Shown here piece by piece: positions 1 to 8,091 of a stretch of 35,859 bases of DNA (positions are counted from its first letter, which is position 1; each line of letters starts with the position of its first letter). A program made the position numbers and the translations under genes. The notes under the pieces are model-generated. The model saw nothing but the letters and a program-made list of their open reading frames with translations, did not search any database and was not told the origin of the DNA. Source of the DNA: an uncultured Clostridia bacterium (GTDB lineage Bacteria; Bacillota; Clostridia; TANB77; CAG-508); the NCBI GenBank assembly GCA_934130025.1, contig CAKOXG010000011.1:1-35859 (forward strand), written 5' to 3'.

Positions 1-197
1 GTTAATAAATTTATACTAACACCTGCTAGAACCAGCATCACTACAATTGTAACAACAAGAGCAATAAGCGTAATTCCCTTTACATAGGGCTCTTTATTAA
101 TTTTGTTATTTTTCTCATCACATGTTTGTTTTAAATTTTCATAACTCACGTCCAAATTATCCATTTTATTGTTTTTACTTTTGTTTTCGAATTTCAT
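1..197 (-). CDS. Prepilin-like protein, N-terminal part (runs off the window)
   Basis: The gene reads leftwards from an ATG at 195-197 and is cut by the window edge after about 65 codons. A Shine-Dalgarno-like GGAAAGGA lies at about 212-219. The first 40 residues are hydrophilic and rich in Lys and Asn. They are followed by KGITLIALVVTIVVMLVLAG, a glycine followed by a long hydrophobic helix. That is the class III (type IV prepilin-like) signal pattern in which the prepilin peptidase cuts after Gly. The family is known for pilins, pseudopilins and many surface proteins of gut Clostridia that use this leader. The leader before the Gly is unusually long and position +5 is not the usual Glu, so a bona fide pilin is not assured. 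The mature domain is outside the window, so function cannot be given. Confidence 0.7.
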   Translation of the reverse strand, partial: MKFENKSKNNKMDNLDVSYENLKQTCDEKNNKINKEPYVKGITLIALVVTIVVMLVLAGVSINLL

Positions 198-786
198 CTA
201 AAATTACATTCCTTTCCAACTTTATTAAGATCTTCAAATAAAGATGAAAGATTTTCTATTCTTTCAAATTAAATCTCTTACCAATTTATTATTATCATAA
301 ATCCATTTTTTATGCTTTTGGCTATTTGGTTGTTTCCGAACACATCATTTTAATTTTACAATAAATACTTTCAATATTCAACACTTTATAATTTATTTGC
401 CGATAATATTTACTATATTTTGTATACATAATTCGCGACGAAATCATTATACAGAGTTTTATTAGCTTTAAGTAATATACTTAAACAAATTCTTTATATT
501 GAATTTTTACTTATATTTCAATGCTTTTGCAGTTTTAGATATATTAAATTTTTATAAAAATTTTTAAAAGAATTTCGTTTTCTCAATCTTAATTTTTCCT
601 TGACTTTACTATATCTTATATGGTATTATTAGCTTGATAAATTTGTATTTAAGTATATTACTTAACGAAATTTTAGACTGTTAACAAATATTTAATGTTA
701 ATTCTTTTACCTTTATTGGTGTATTAAAATGTTGTTCCTTTAAAAGGATAAATTAATTTACAATAGTATGCAGTAATATTAGAAAC
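198..786. other. AT-rich gene-free stretch with a 17-bp inverted repeat
   Basis: No convincing protein gene is present on either strand. The stretch holds a 17-bp sequence TTAAGTAATATACTTAA at 468-484 whose exact reverse complement lies at 649-665. Each copy is itself nearly palindromic. A consensus-like promoter (600-629) lies between them, pointing right towards the hairpin at 787-837. A short non-coding transcript is therefore possible. Confidence 0.4.
600..629 (+). promoter_or_regulatory. Candidate sigma-A promoter with no downstream ORF
   Basis: TTGACT (600-605) and TATTAT (624-629) are separated by 18 bp. The predicted start near 636 would give a transcript of about 200 nt ending at the 787-837 hairpin. 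The second copy of the 17-bp inverted repeat lies just after the predicted start, where an operator could sit. No expression evidence exists. Confidence 0.4.
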
Positions 787-837
787 AAAAAAGTACAATT
801 AGCATGAATTTTATGAATTCATTAATTGTACTTTTTT
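787..837. terminator. Bidirectional intrinsic terminator after rpmA
   Basis: Arms at 787-801 and 823-837 are perfect 15-bp reverse complements (AAAAAAGTACAATTA). The outer A/T runs supply a U-tract in either direction. On the minus strand it lies just beyond the rpmA stop and would end the rplU-rpmA transcript. On the plus strand it could end a transcript from the promoter at 600-629. Confidence 0.8.
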
Positions 838-852
838 CTTAATTATAATTTA

Positions 853-1209
853 TTATTTTTTTGCTACTGCCTTTTTTGTAGTGGTTTTTTTAGCAGCAGT
901 TGTTTTCTTTTCTGCTTTTGGTTCTTCCTTTTTTGCTTCTTTAGCTTTTAATTCCTCAGCAGTATATACGCTAACTTGTTTTTTATCTCTTCCAAGTCTT
1001 TCAAATTTAACTGTACCAGTTACTTTTGCATATAAAGTATCATCGCTTCCGATTCCAACATTTTTTCCTGGATGGAATTTTGTTCCTCTTTGTCTTACAA
1101 GAATATTTCCAGCTGGAACAACTTGACCGTCAGCTCTTTTTAGTCCAAGACGCTTTGACTCACTGTCTCTACCGTTCTTAACACTACCTTGACCTTTCTT
1201 ATGAGCCAT
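853..1209 (-). CDS. rpmA: Large ribosomal subunit protein bL27
   Basis: This is bL27, a 50S protein whose N-terminal tail reaches the peptidyl-transferase centre. Signature stretches are AHKKGQGSVKNGRDSESKRL near the start, then RADGQVVPAGNILVRQRGT and KFERLGRDKKQVSVY. The gene has 118 codons against about 85-95 usual for the family; the extra length is a Lys/Ala/Thr-rich C-terminal tail. Most Firmicutes make bL27 with a short N-terminal extension (ending near FFA) that the cysteine protease Prp (YsxB) removes. Here translation starts directly at MAHKKG, with a GGGAGTG ribosome site just upstream leaving no room for an extension. No prp gene lies in the 58 bp between rplU and rpmA. It is co-transcribed with rplU. 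Confidence 0.97.
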   Translation of the reverse strand: MAHKKGQGSVKNGRDSESKRLGLKRADGQVVPAGNILVRQRGTKFHPGKNVGIGSDDTLYAKVTGTVKFERLGRDKKQVSVYTAEELKAKEAKKEEPKAEKKTTAAKKTTTKKAVAKK

Positions 1210-1267
1210 ATTGTTTCACTCCCTTCATGTTTTAAGATTATTTATTTCATTATTTTAAATTCAAGAC

Positions 1268-1618
1268 TTATGCTTTAGCTTCTGATTTAGTTTCTTTCTT
1301 TTCAGCAGCTACTTTTATAGATGTTATTTCAACTTTTGTATATGGTTGTCTATGTCCTTGAATTTTCCTTTCATTTTTCTTAGCTTTATATTTGTAAACT
1401 AATATTTTTTTAGCTTTACCATTTGCTAATACTTTACCTTCAACCTTAACACCATTTACGTAAGGAGCTCCAACTTCTACTTTTTTGTCATCAGATACTA
1501 ATACTATTTTATCAAATGATACTTTTTTTCCTTCTTCAATATCTAACTTTTCGAAGAATACTACATCTCCTTCAGCAACTTTATATTGCTTTCCACAGCT
1601 TTCGATTATTGCGTACAT
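1268..1618 (-). CDS. rplU: Large ribosomal subunit protein bL21
   Basis: This is bL21, which binds 23S rRNA in the 50S subunit. The N-terminal MYAIIESCGKQYKVAEGD and the late KRKIQGHRQPYTKVEI-type segment (here ERKIQGHRQPYTKVEI) are family hallmarks. The open frame extends 18 codons further upstream, but the ATG at 1616-1618 is preferred. It has a GGGAGGTG ribosome site a few bases ahead and begins at the conserved MYAI. The 116-residue product is slightly longer than the usual 102-104 because of a Lys/Glu/Ala-rich tail, echoing the tail on neighbouring bL27. It is the first gene of the rplU-rpmA operon. Confidence 0.97.
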   Translation of the reverse strand: MYAIIESCGKQYKVAEGDVVFFEKLDIEEGKKVSFDKIVLVSDDKKVEVGAPYVNGVKVEGKVLANGKAKKILVYKYKAKKNERKIQGHRQPYTKVEITSIKVAAEKKETKSEAKA

Positions 1619-1759
1619 TACTTGTACACCTCCCTTTATATGTATACTCGCTAAGCATAAAATACAAGGCATCTATTTTCATTTTATCTTAAATTTGATA
1701 TTAAAATAGTTAATTTAAAATGATATAGCTTTTAGTTGCCCGACTCAGGCGGCTTACAG
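1619..1759 (-). promoter_or_regulatory. Structured 5' leader of rplU (candidate r-protein leader)
   Basis: The predicted transcript start near 1759 gives about 140 nt of untranslated leader. It begins with a GC-rich element (GCCGCCUGAGUCGGGC, 1738-1753) that stands out in this AT-rich DNA and can fold into a small hairpin. Near the start codon, GUAUAC and GUGUAC can pair across 6 bp, placing the GGGAG ribosome site in the loop. Ribosomal-protein L21 leaders are known in Firmicutes, but I cannot confirm a match to that family by eye. Confidence 0.45.
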
Positions 1760-1765
1760 ATTATT

Positions 1766-1794
1766 ATTTTATCACACAACTTTATAAAAGTCAA
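1766..1794 (-). promoter_or_regulatory. Sigma-A promoter of rplU-rpmA
   Basis: Read on the minus strand, TTGACT (1789-1794) and TAAAAT (1766-1771) are spaced by 17 bp. Transcription would start near 1759 and run through the rplU leader. Confidence 0.7.
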
Positions 1795-2026
1795 TAAAAA
1801 TTTTATCGTGTTTTATGTATACTTCATTTTTCATATTAATCTTACAATTTATTTTAGTTTTACAAACTATATTTTACTCTTACAATTCACTAACACTTCA
1901 TTTCCTGATATCTTGCCTTTTCTTTAACGAATTGTATTTACTTTTTTCTTAATCATTTACTGTTTTTATATTTCATTCTAATTTAATAATAAAATTATAC
2001 TAATTGTTTATTTTCGACTTTTTATG

Positions 2027-2054
2027 TTGTTTTTTTTCATATTTTTGGTATAAT
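2027..2054 (+). promoter_or_regulatory. Sigma-A promoter of asnS
   Basis: TTGTTT (2027-2032), a 16-bp spacer and a perfect TATAAT (2049-2054) precede asnS. The predicted 5' untranslated region is only about 30 nt, so there is no space for a T-box leader. Confidence 0.65.
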
Positions 2055-2089
2055 ATTAGCATAAGTAAAAATGAAAGGATTTGACAGTT

Positions 2090-3478
2090 ATGGAAACTAC
2101 TTCAATTAGAGACTTATTTAGAAATACAAATACCTATATAGATAAAGAAATTCAAATAGAAGGTTGGGTTAAAACTGTAAGAGATTCTAAGTCTTTTGGT
2201 TTTATTGAACTTAATGATGGATCTTTCTTTAATAATTTACAAATTGTTTTTAATGATACATTAGACAATTTTTCTGATATTTGTAAGTTGACAATTAGTT
2301 CAACAATCGTAGTTCGTGGTATTCTTGTAAAAACTGAAAATGCAAAACAACCTTTTGAACTACAAGCAACTAAAATCGATATATTTAGCTTGGCTGACCA
2401 AGATTACCCTCTTCAAAAAAAGAGGCACAGTTTTGAATATCTAAGAACCGTAGCTCATTTGCGTCCAAGGACCAATACTTTTAGTGCCGTATTTAGGATT
2501 AGAAGTGTTGCTGCATTTGCAATTCATGAGTATTTTCAGTCTCATGGCTATGTGTATGTAAACACACCGATAATAACATGTGCTGATTGTGAAGGTTCTG
2601 CTGAAATGTTTAAACTTACTACTTTAGATTTAGACAAGGCCTTACCTCAAAAGGATGGCAAAACTGATTTTAGTAAAGATTTATTTGGAAAAAAGGCTTA
2701 CATCACTGGCTCTGGCCAGCTGCATGGTGAAACTTTTGCCCAGAGTTTTGGGAAAATTTACACTTTCGGTCCAACTCTTCGCTCTGAGAATTCAAATACC
2801 AAAACGCACGCAAATGAATTTTGGATGATAGAACCTGAAATTTCTTTTTGTGATTTAGATGGTTTAATGGACATTGAAGAAGATTGTTTAAAATATATTG
2901 TAAAAACAGTTCTAGAAAAATGCCCTGAAGAAATGAATTTTTGCGATAAATTTATAGAAAAAGGATTAATAGAAAGATTAACAAAACTTATAAATTCAGA
3001 TTTTGTTAGAATTGACCACAAGGATGTTATTGATATTCTAAAAAAGGCAGACAGAACATGGGAGTTTCAACCAGAATATGGTGAGGATTTAGCAAAGGAA
3101 CATGAAAAATATATTACAGAATACTTTAATGGCCCAGTATTTGTTAAGAATTGGCCAAAAGATATAAAATCTTATTATATGAAGGTAAATCCTGATGGAA
3201 AAACTGTTGCCGCAGTTGACTTAGAAGTTCCTGGTGCTGGCGAAATTATGGGTGGTTCTCAAAGAGAAGAAGATTATGATAAGCTTATGGAACGTATGAA
3301 GGCTATGGGAATTGCTCAAGAGCCATTATATTGGTATACAGATTTGCGTAGATATGGAACTGATATTCATTCTGGTTTTGGTTTAGGTTTTGAAAGACTT
3401 CTTATGTACTTAACTGGAATGGAAAATATTAGAGATGTAATTCCATATCCAAGAACGCCAAATAATTGTGATTTTTAA
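2090..3478 (+). CDS. asnS: Asparaginyl-tRNA synthetase
   Basis: This is a class IIb aminoacyl-tRNA synthetase that charges tRNA-Asn in the cytoplasm. Residues 1-100 form the OB-fold anticodon-binding domain (EIQIEGWVKTVRDSKSFGFI). The catalytic domain shows motif 2 (TLRSENSNTKTHANEFWMIE) and motif 3 (GFGLGFERLLMYLTGMENIR), ending in the family tail PRTPNNCDF. The 462-residue length is close to the E. coli enzyme and longer than the Bacillus type. The ATG at 2090 is chosen over an in-frame TTG at 2081 because GAAAGGA at 2072-2078 is too close to the TTG. It is monocistronic, with its own promoter and a terminator immediately downstream. Confidence 0.95.
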   Translation: METTSIRDLFRNTNTYIDKEIQIEGWVKTVRDSKSFGFIELNDGSFFNNLQIVFNDTLDNFSDICKLTISSTIVVRGILVKTENAKQPFELQATKIDIFSLADQDYPLQKKRHSFEYLRTVAHLRPRTNTFSAVFRIRSVAAFAIHEYFQSHGYVYVNTPIITCADCEGSAEMFKLTTLDLDKALPQKDGKTDFSKDLFGKKAYITGSGQLHGETFAQSFGKIYTFGPTLRSENSNTKTHANEFWMIEPEISFCDLDGLMDIEEDCLKYIVKTVLEKCPEEMNFCDKFIEKGLIERLTKLINSDFVRIDHKDVIDILKKADRTWEFQPEYGEDLAKEHEKYITEYFNGPVFVKNWPKDIKSYYMKVNPDGKTVAAVDLEVPGAGEIMGGSQREEDYDKLMERMKAMGIAQEPLYWYTDLRRYGTDIHSGFGLGFERLLMYLTGMENIRDVIPYPRTPNNCDF

Positions 3479-3481
3479 TAA

Positions 3482-3526
3482 AAAAACAAGGATTGTTAAG
3501 TTTTTATAACAATTCTTGCTTTTTTA
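3482..3526. terminator. Intrinsic terminator between convergent asnS and the methyltransferase gene
   Basis: CAAGGATTGTTA and TAACAATTCTTG form an almost perfect stem around a T-rich loop (3487-3518), followed by a T run. An A run on the left side lets it work for the minus-strand gene as well. Confidence 0.75.
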
Positions 3527-3527
3527 T

Positions 3528-4322
3528 TTATTTTTTATTTATTTTTTGTCTCACATATTCGTACAACATTATTCCAGTTGCAACCGAAGCATTTAGGCTT
3601 TCAGTTTTTCCTAGCATTGGTATTTTTACCTTGTTGTCTGCCATAGATTGTACTTCTTTAGTAACCCCATTTGCTTCATTTCCGATTACTATTACTTTTT
3701 TATTATAATCTATGTCATAAATATTGTTCTGTGTATCTAATGATGTTGCAACAATTTTAAATTTGTTTTTCTTTGCCTCTTTTAATGTATTTACAAGAGA
3801 TTCCGTTTCTATTATTTTTATTCGTAAAATTGCTCCCATCGTTGATCTTACAACTTTTGGGTTATAACAATCGGCTGTATTTTTTGTGACTATTATTTGA
3901 TTTAAATTTACACTATCTGCTGTTCTTAATATTGTTCCAAGGTTTCCTGGGTCTTGTATACCATCTAATGCAAGTATTAGTTCGGCATTATAATCTATCT
4001 TTTCATTTTTTTCAGGTCTTCTTACTATAGCTAAAATTCCTTGTGGTGCCACAACATCTGTTAATACTTCAAATACTTTTTTGCTCACATATATGCAGTT
4101 ATATTTTGCAATAGCATACATCAATTTTTGAGGAATTACAGAGGCCTCTGTGCAATCTTCACATATTACTATTTTTTCTATTTCCACATTCTCATTAATT
4201 GCTTCTTCTATTACTTTTATTCCCTCTATTACATAAACACCTAGTTCATCTCGGTATTTTTTGTCTTTTAATTTTCTTATTTTTTTTACAATATCATTAT
4301 CTTTACTAGTTATTACCTGCAT
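3528..4322 (-). CDS. SpoU/TrmH-family RNA 2'-O-methyltransferase (RlmB-like)
   Basis: This is an S-adenosylmethionine-dependent SPOUT enzyme that methylates a ribose 2'-OH on rRNA or tRNA. The N-terminal substrate-binding domain includes YVIEGIKVIEEA. The catalytic knot carries the three SpoU motifs: LDGIQDPGNLGTILRTADSV (motif 1, with the Asn and Arg), VIVIGNEANGV (motif 2) and IPMLGKTESLNASVATGIML (motif 3). An ATG at 4320-4322 preceded by GGGGG is taken as the start; the frame extends 12 codons further without support. The gene starts 22 bp after the mfd stop and is probably its operon partner. Family members of about 264 residues are common, but the exact target nucleotide cannot be told from sequence alone. 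Confidence 0.9.
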   Translation of the reverse strand: MQVITSKDNDIVKKIRKLKDKKYRDELGVYVIEGIKVIEEAINENVEIEKIVICEDCTEASVIPQKLMYAIAKYNCIYVSKKVFEVLTDVVAPQGILAIVRRPEKNEKIDYNAELILALDGIQDPGNLGTILRTADSVNLNQIIVTKNTADCYNPKVVRSTMGAILRIKIIETESLVNTLKEAKKNKFKIVATSLDTQNNIYDIDYNKKVIVIGNEANGVTKEVQSMADNKVKIPMLGKTESLNASVATGIMLYEYVRQKINKK

Positions 4323-4344
4323 ATTATCCCCCACATTTTTTATT

Positions 4345-7300
4345 TTAATTTTTAGCAATTGTAATTAAAACTTCTTTTATTCTTTCTACAACTTCTTTTT
4401 CGTTTTTTTCATTTACTCTTAGTGTTACATATGAATCTACTCCAGCAGAGAATCTTAGATTTTGTCCGTATTTTTCTACTAATTTATTTACCACATTTTC
4501 ATCAATTTTAATATTTTCCCTATCTAGGTTGAATAGAATGGATTTATCTTTTTGCGTAATTTTTAAAACAGCTGCTTTTCTCGCAAGAATTTTTATTCTT
4601 GCTATCTCTATAAGATTTTCTACTTCTATTGGCATGCTTCCATATCTGTCTATTATTTCATCTATTACATCTTCTATATCTTTATTATCTCTGCATAGTG
4701 CAATATCTTGGTATATTTCAATCTTTTGTGAGCTATCTTCTATATAACTCTCTGGAATATAGCTTGAAAGATTTATTTCAATTTGAACATCTTGTTCCTT
4801 CTTCACTTCAATTCCCTGCGTTTCTTTAACAACTTCATCCAATAATTTGCAATATGTATCATATCCAACTTGCTCCATATGACCAGATTGAATTTCTCCA
4901 AGCATGCTTCCTGCTCCTCTTATTTCTAAATCTCTCATTGCAATTTTAAAACCTGAACCAAATTCAGTAAATTCCTTTATGGCTTTTAGCCTTTTATCCG
5001 CAATTTCTGATAAGAGTTTATCTCTTCTATATGTAATATACGCGTAACCTTGTTTATCTGACCTTCCTACTCTACCTCTTATTTGATATAATTGAGCAAG
5101 CCCTAATCTATCTGCATTCTCTACTATTATTGTATTTGCATTTGGAATGTCAATTCCTGACTCCAAAATTGTAGTACACACAAGCACATCTATCTTATGA
5201 TCTATAAATTCCTGCATTATACTTTCTATCTGGCCACCAGTCATTTTTCCATGTGCAAAATCCACCTTTGCCTCAGGAACTAATTTTGAAATTTCATCAG
5301 ACTTTTTTATTATTTGCTCCACATTATTAAACAAGTAAAAAACCTGACCATTTCTTTCTAATTCTTTAGTTATTGCCTCTCTAATTACTTCTTTATCATA
5401 CTCCAATACATATGTTTGAACCGGCTTTCTGTTTTGAGGTGGCTCATATATAACAGACATATCTCTTACACCAACAATCGACATATGAAGGGTTCTAGGA
5501 ATCGGAGTTGCAGTCATTGTAAGTACATCTATATTTTCTTTTAATTTTTTAATTTTTTCTTTATCCTTAACACCAAATCTATGCTCTTCATCTATTATTA
5601 AAAGTCCCAAATCTTTAAATTCAACATCTTTGCTTAATAGCCTGTGCGTTCCAACAACTACGTCTATTTCGCCGAGTTTTAGTTTTCTTATTACTTCGTC
5701 TTGCTCCTTTTTTGTTCTAAACCTGTTTAGCAATTCTACCTTTATCGCAAATTCTTCCATTCTTGTTTTAAATTCTTCATATTGTTGGTTTGCAAGTATT
5801 GTTGTAGGAACTAAATATGCCACTTGTTTTTGGTCCATTACTGCCTTAAATGCTACTCTGATTGCGACTTCCGTTTTTCCGTATCCAACATCTCCACATA
5901 GAAGCCTATCCATTGGTTTATCAGATTCCATGTCTTTTTTCACTTCTGCAATACATCTTAGTTGGTCATCTGTTTCCTGGTATGGGAAATTGTCTTCAAA
6001 TTGTTTTTGCCACGGAGTATCTTCCGAGAACATAAATCCCTTTGCCTTTTGTCTTCTGGCATATAGTTCAATTAAGTCTCTTGCTACTTCTTTTAAATTT
6101 GATTTTACTCTAGCTTTTGTGTTTTCCCACTCTTTACTTCCAAGTCTATTAAGTTTTGGTTCACCTTCTCCACCACCAACAAATTTTCTAATGTTGTCTA
6201 ACATATCTGTTGGTACATATAAAATATCGTCATTTTTATATTTTACTTTTATATAATCTTTTGTTATTCCATCTGCTGTAGTTATAGTATTTACACCAAT
6301 GTAAATTCCTATTCCTTGAGTTTTATGGACTACATAATCTCCTGCCCTTAAGTCTGCAAATACAACTTTCTCTCCCTGTTTAAACGCATCGGAATTTTTT
6401 CTTTTCTTAGTTTCTCCATTTATAAAATCTTCGCCAGTTATTACAAGAACATTTAAATCGTAATTTTCAAATCCTGAAGATAAACTTCCATTAGAGATCA
6501 CTACTAATCCACTTTCCAGTTTTTCTTCAATAGAATTTTGATATATTTTCTCTCCTGTTTCTTCTAGTTTTTCTATGTATTTATACTTTATATCTTCCAG
6601 TTCAAGCAGTTCTTCAATCTTCTTTGCTCCTTGCTCATTTCCGGCAAGTATTATTATCTTTTTCTTATCAATTAGTGCTTTCTTTATTTCTGTGGCTAAT
6701 AAATTCAGTTCACTTTTAAAGAAATGAACATCCCTATATTTAAAGTTAAATTTGTTTACTGAAAGGTTAATTTTTGTATTTTCTTCGAATAAATCCGTTT
6801 CATACAAATATATTTTTTGTAATTTAACCTCTTCGACTTGTATTTTATCTATGTTTTTTATCGAGTCCGGCACAATTCGATTTTTTTCGCTTAGTGTTTC
6901 TATTAAATTTACATTATCCTTTATTATGTTCTCTTGCCTTGCATTTATTTTATTTATATCATCAATCATTAAAAGATAATTATCATTTATATATTCTAAA
7001 AAATTATTTTGTTCTTTATAAAAAATATTAAAATATTTATCAATTTTACTAATGTAATCCCCAGATTTCATAAGTTCCAGGTCTTCTCTTATATTTTTTT
7101 CAATTTCCTCATTTGAAGTTTTTTCTAAGATATTTTTTTCAATCTCATCACATATTTCATTTATTTTTCTTGTGAGTATTAGCTCATGTGAAGGATATAC
7201 CGTTGCTTCATTTATCATCTTTATAGACCTTTGAGATGTGATACTAAAACTTCTAATAGAATCTACTTCGTCTCCCCAGAATTCTATTCTTATTCCTTGG

Positions 7301-7899
7301 TTCTTTGTTGTTCCAATATCTACTATTCCACCTCTTATTGCAAATTGGCCTTTTCCATCTACTATATCTGTTCTTTCATAGCCAAGATTTAATAAATTAT
7401 GTTTTAAATCCTCCTGATTATAGTTTTTTCCAATATTGAATTCCAATACGGTATTGTACATATCTTCTTTCTTTATCATTTTCTGCATTAAAGCTTCCAC
7501 AGTTGTTACAATAATTAGTCTATTATTTGCTTCAACTTTTTTATTCTTAACTATTTTTTTATTAGATTCAGCATATATTTTATTTAGGGTATCTATTCTC
7601 TCATAGGGTAAATCTTTATTTTCTGCAATATAATCGTATGACGCTATCTCTCTTTTTGGAAAGTACAATACATTGCTAGAAAAATATTGCAAATCTTTAA
7701 TTATTTTTCTTGCTTGTATTTCATTATATGTTATTATACATATATTTTCGTCTGTATACTCTTTTGTTGCTTCTATTAATTGTATTTTTCCTACGCTAGA
7801 TAAGCCCGATAAAACTATTGGGCTTCTTTTTTCTACTATTTCAGCTGTATAATCCGAAAATTTTTTTAATTTCTCTAAATCTTTTATTAGAAAATTCAT
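4345..7899 (-). CDS. mfd: Transcription-repair coupling factor Mfd
   Basis: Mfd is a DNA translocase that pushes stalled RNA polymerase off lesions and recruits UvrA for nucleotide excision repair. The protein is about 1184 residues, the normal size. In order: a UvrB-like N-terminal module, the CarD-like RNA-polymerase-interacting domain (AGDYVVHKTQGIGIYIG), and the RecG-like helicase. The helicase shows Walker A (LCGDVGYGKTEVA), the DEEH box (LLIIDEEHRFGVKDKEK), motif III (TMTATPIPRTLHMS) and motif VI (QLYQIRGRVGRSDKQGYAY). The C-terminal TRCF domain follows. The ATG at 7897-7899 with an AGAGG site is preferred over a start 22 codons upstream that lies close to the promoter. Confidence 0.97.
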   Translation of the reverse strand: MNFLIKDLEKLKKFSDYTAEIVEKRSPIVLSGLSSVGKIQLIEATKEYTDENICIITYNEIQARKIIKDLQYFSSNVLYFPKREIASYDYIAENKDLPYERIDTLNKIYAESNKKIVKNKKVEANNRLIIVTTVEALMQKMIKKEDMYNTVLEFNIGKNYNQEDLKHNLLNLGYERTDIVDGKGQFAIRGGIVDIGTTKNQGIRIEFWGDEVDSIRSFSITSQRSIKMINEATVYPSHELILTRKINEICDEIEKNILEKTSNEEIEKNIREDLELMKSGDYISKIDKYFNIFYKEQNNFLEYINDNYLLMIDDINKINARQENIIKDNVNLIETLSEKNRIVPDSIKNIDKIQVEEVKLQKIYLYETDLFEENTKINLSVNKFNFKYRDVHFFKSELNLLATEIKKALIDKKKIIILAGNEQGAKKIEELLELEDIKYKYIEKLEETGEKIYQNSIEEKLESGLVVISNGSLSSGFENYDLNVLVITGEDFINGETKKRKNSDAFKQGEKVVFADLRAGDYVVHKTQGIGIYIGVNTITTADGITKDYIKVKYKNDDILYVPTDMLDNIRKFVGGGEGEPKLNRLGSKEWENTKARVKSNLKEVARDLIELYARRQKAKGFMFSEDTPWQKQFEDNFPYQETDDQLRCIAEVKKDMESDKPMDRLLCGDVGYGKTEVAIRVAFKAVMDQKQVAYLVPTTILANQQYEEFKTRMEEFAIKVELLNRFRTKKEQDEVIRKLKLGEIDVVVGTHRLLSKDVEFKDLGLLIIDEEHRFGVKDKEKIKKLKENIDVLTMTATPIPRTLHMSIVGVRDMSVIYEPPQNRKPVQTYVLEYDKEVIREAITKELERNGQVFYLFNNVEQIIKKSDEISKLVPEAKVDFAHGKMTGGQIESIMQEFIDHKIDVLVCTTILESGIDIPNANTIIVENADRLGLAQLYQIRGRVGRSDKQGYAYITYRRDKLLSEIADKRLKAIKEFTEFGSGFKIAMRDLEIRGAGSMLGEIQSGHMEQVGYDTYCKLLDEVVKETQGIEVKKEQDVQIEINLSSYIPESYIEDSSQKIEIYQDIALCRDNKDIEDVIDEIIDRYGSMPIEVENLIEIARIKILARKAAVLKITQKDKSILFNLDRENIKIDENVVNKLVEKYGQNLRFSAGVDSYVTLRVNEKNEKEVVERIKEVLITIAKN

Positions 7900-7936
7900 T
7901 TCATTTCCTCTAATCATTTTATTTTTATATTTATAT

Positions 7937-7965
7937 ATAATACTATAAAAATGGTTAAAAATCAA
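7937..7965 (-). promoter_or_regulatory. Sigma-A promoter of mfd
   Basis: On the minus strand TTGATT (7960-7965), a 17-bp spacer and TATTAT (7937-7942). It sits upstream of the preferred mfd start at 7899 and overlaps the longer, rejected open frame, which supports the shorter start. Confidence 0.65.
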
Positions 7966-8019
7966 TTTTTATTTGTTTTTTTCGTATTATGCTATAGCAT
8001 ACTTGCTACAGGGGATTTC

Positions 8020-8048
8020 TTGATTTTTTTTGCAAAATATGTTATAAT
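8020..8048 (+). promoter_or_regulatory. Strong sigma-A promoter of the GC-rich gene
   Basis: TTGATT (8020-8025), an exact 17-bp spacer and a perfect TATAAT (8043-8048). The leader that follows contains a small perfect hairpin AGGGCATTGCCCT (8059-8071) and a GTGGAGGT ribosome site (8079-8086). The regulatory DNA is AT-rich like the host, unlike the gene it drives. Confidence 0.75.
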
Positions 8049-8091
8049 TTAAATATTAAAGGGCATTGCCCTAATAAGTGGAGGTTAAAAA

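Noticed and set aside
1736..1927. 63-codon plus-strand frame between rplU and asnS
   Set aside because: It overlaps the rplU promoter and leader on the other strand, has no ribosome site and reads as random AT-rich sequence.
2055..2089. T-box leader for asnS
   Set aside because: The predicted untranslated region is only about 30 nt and lacks any T-box sequence.
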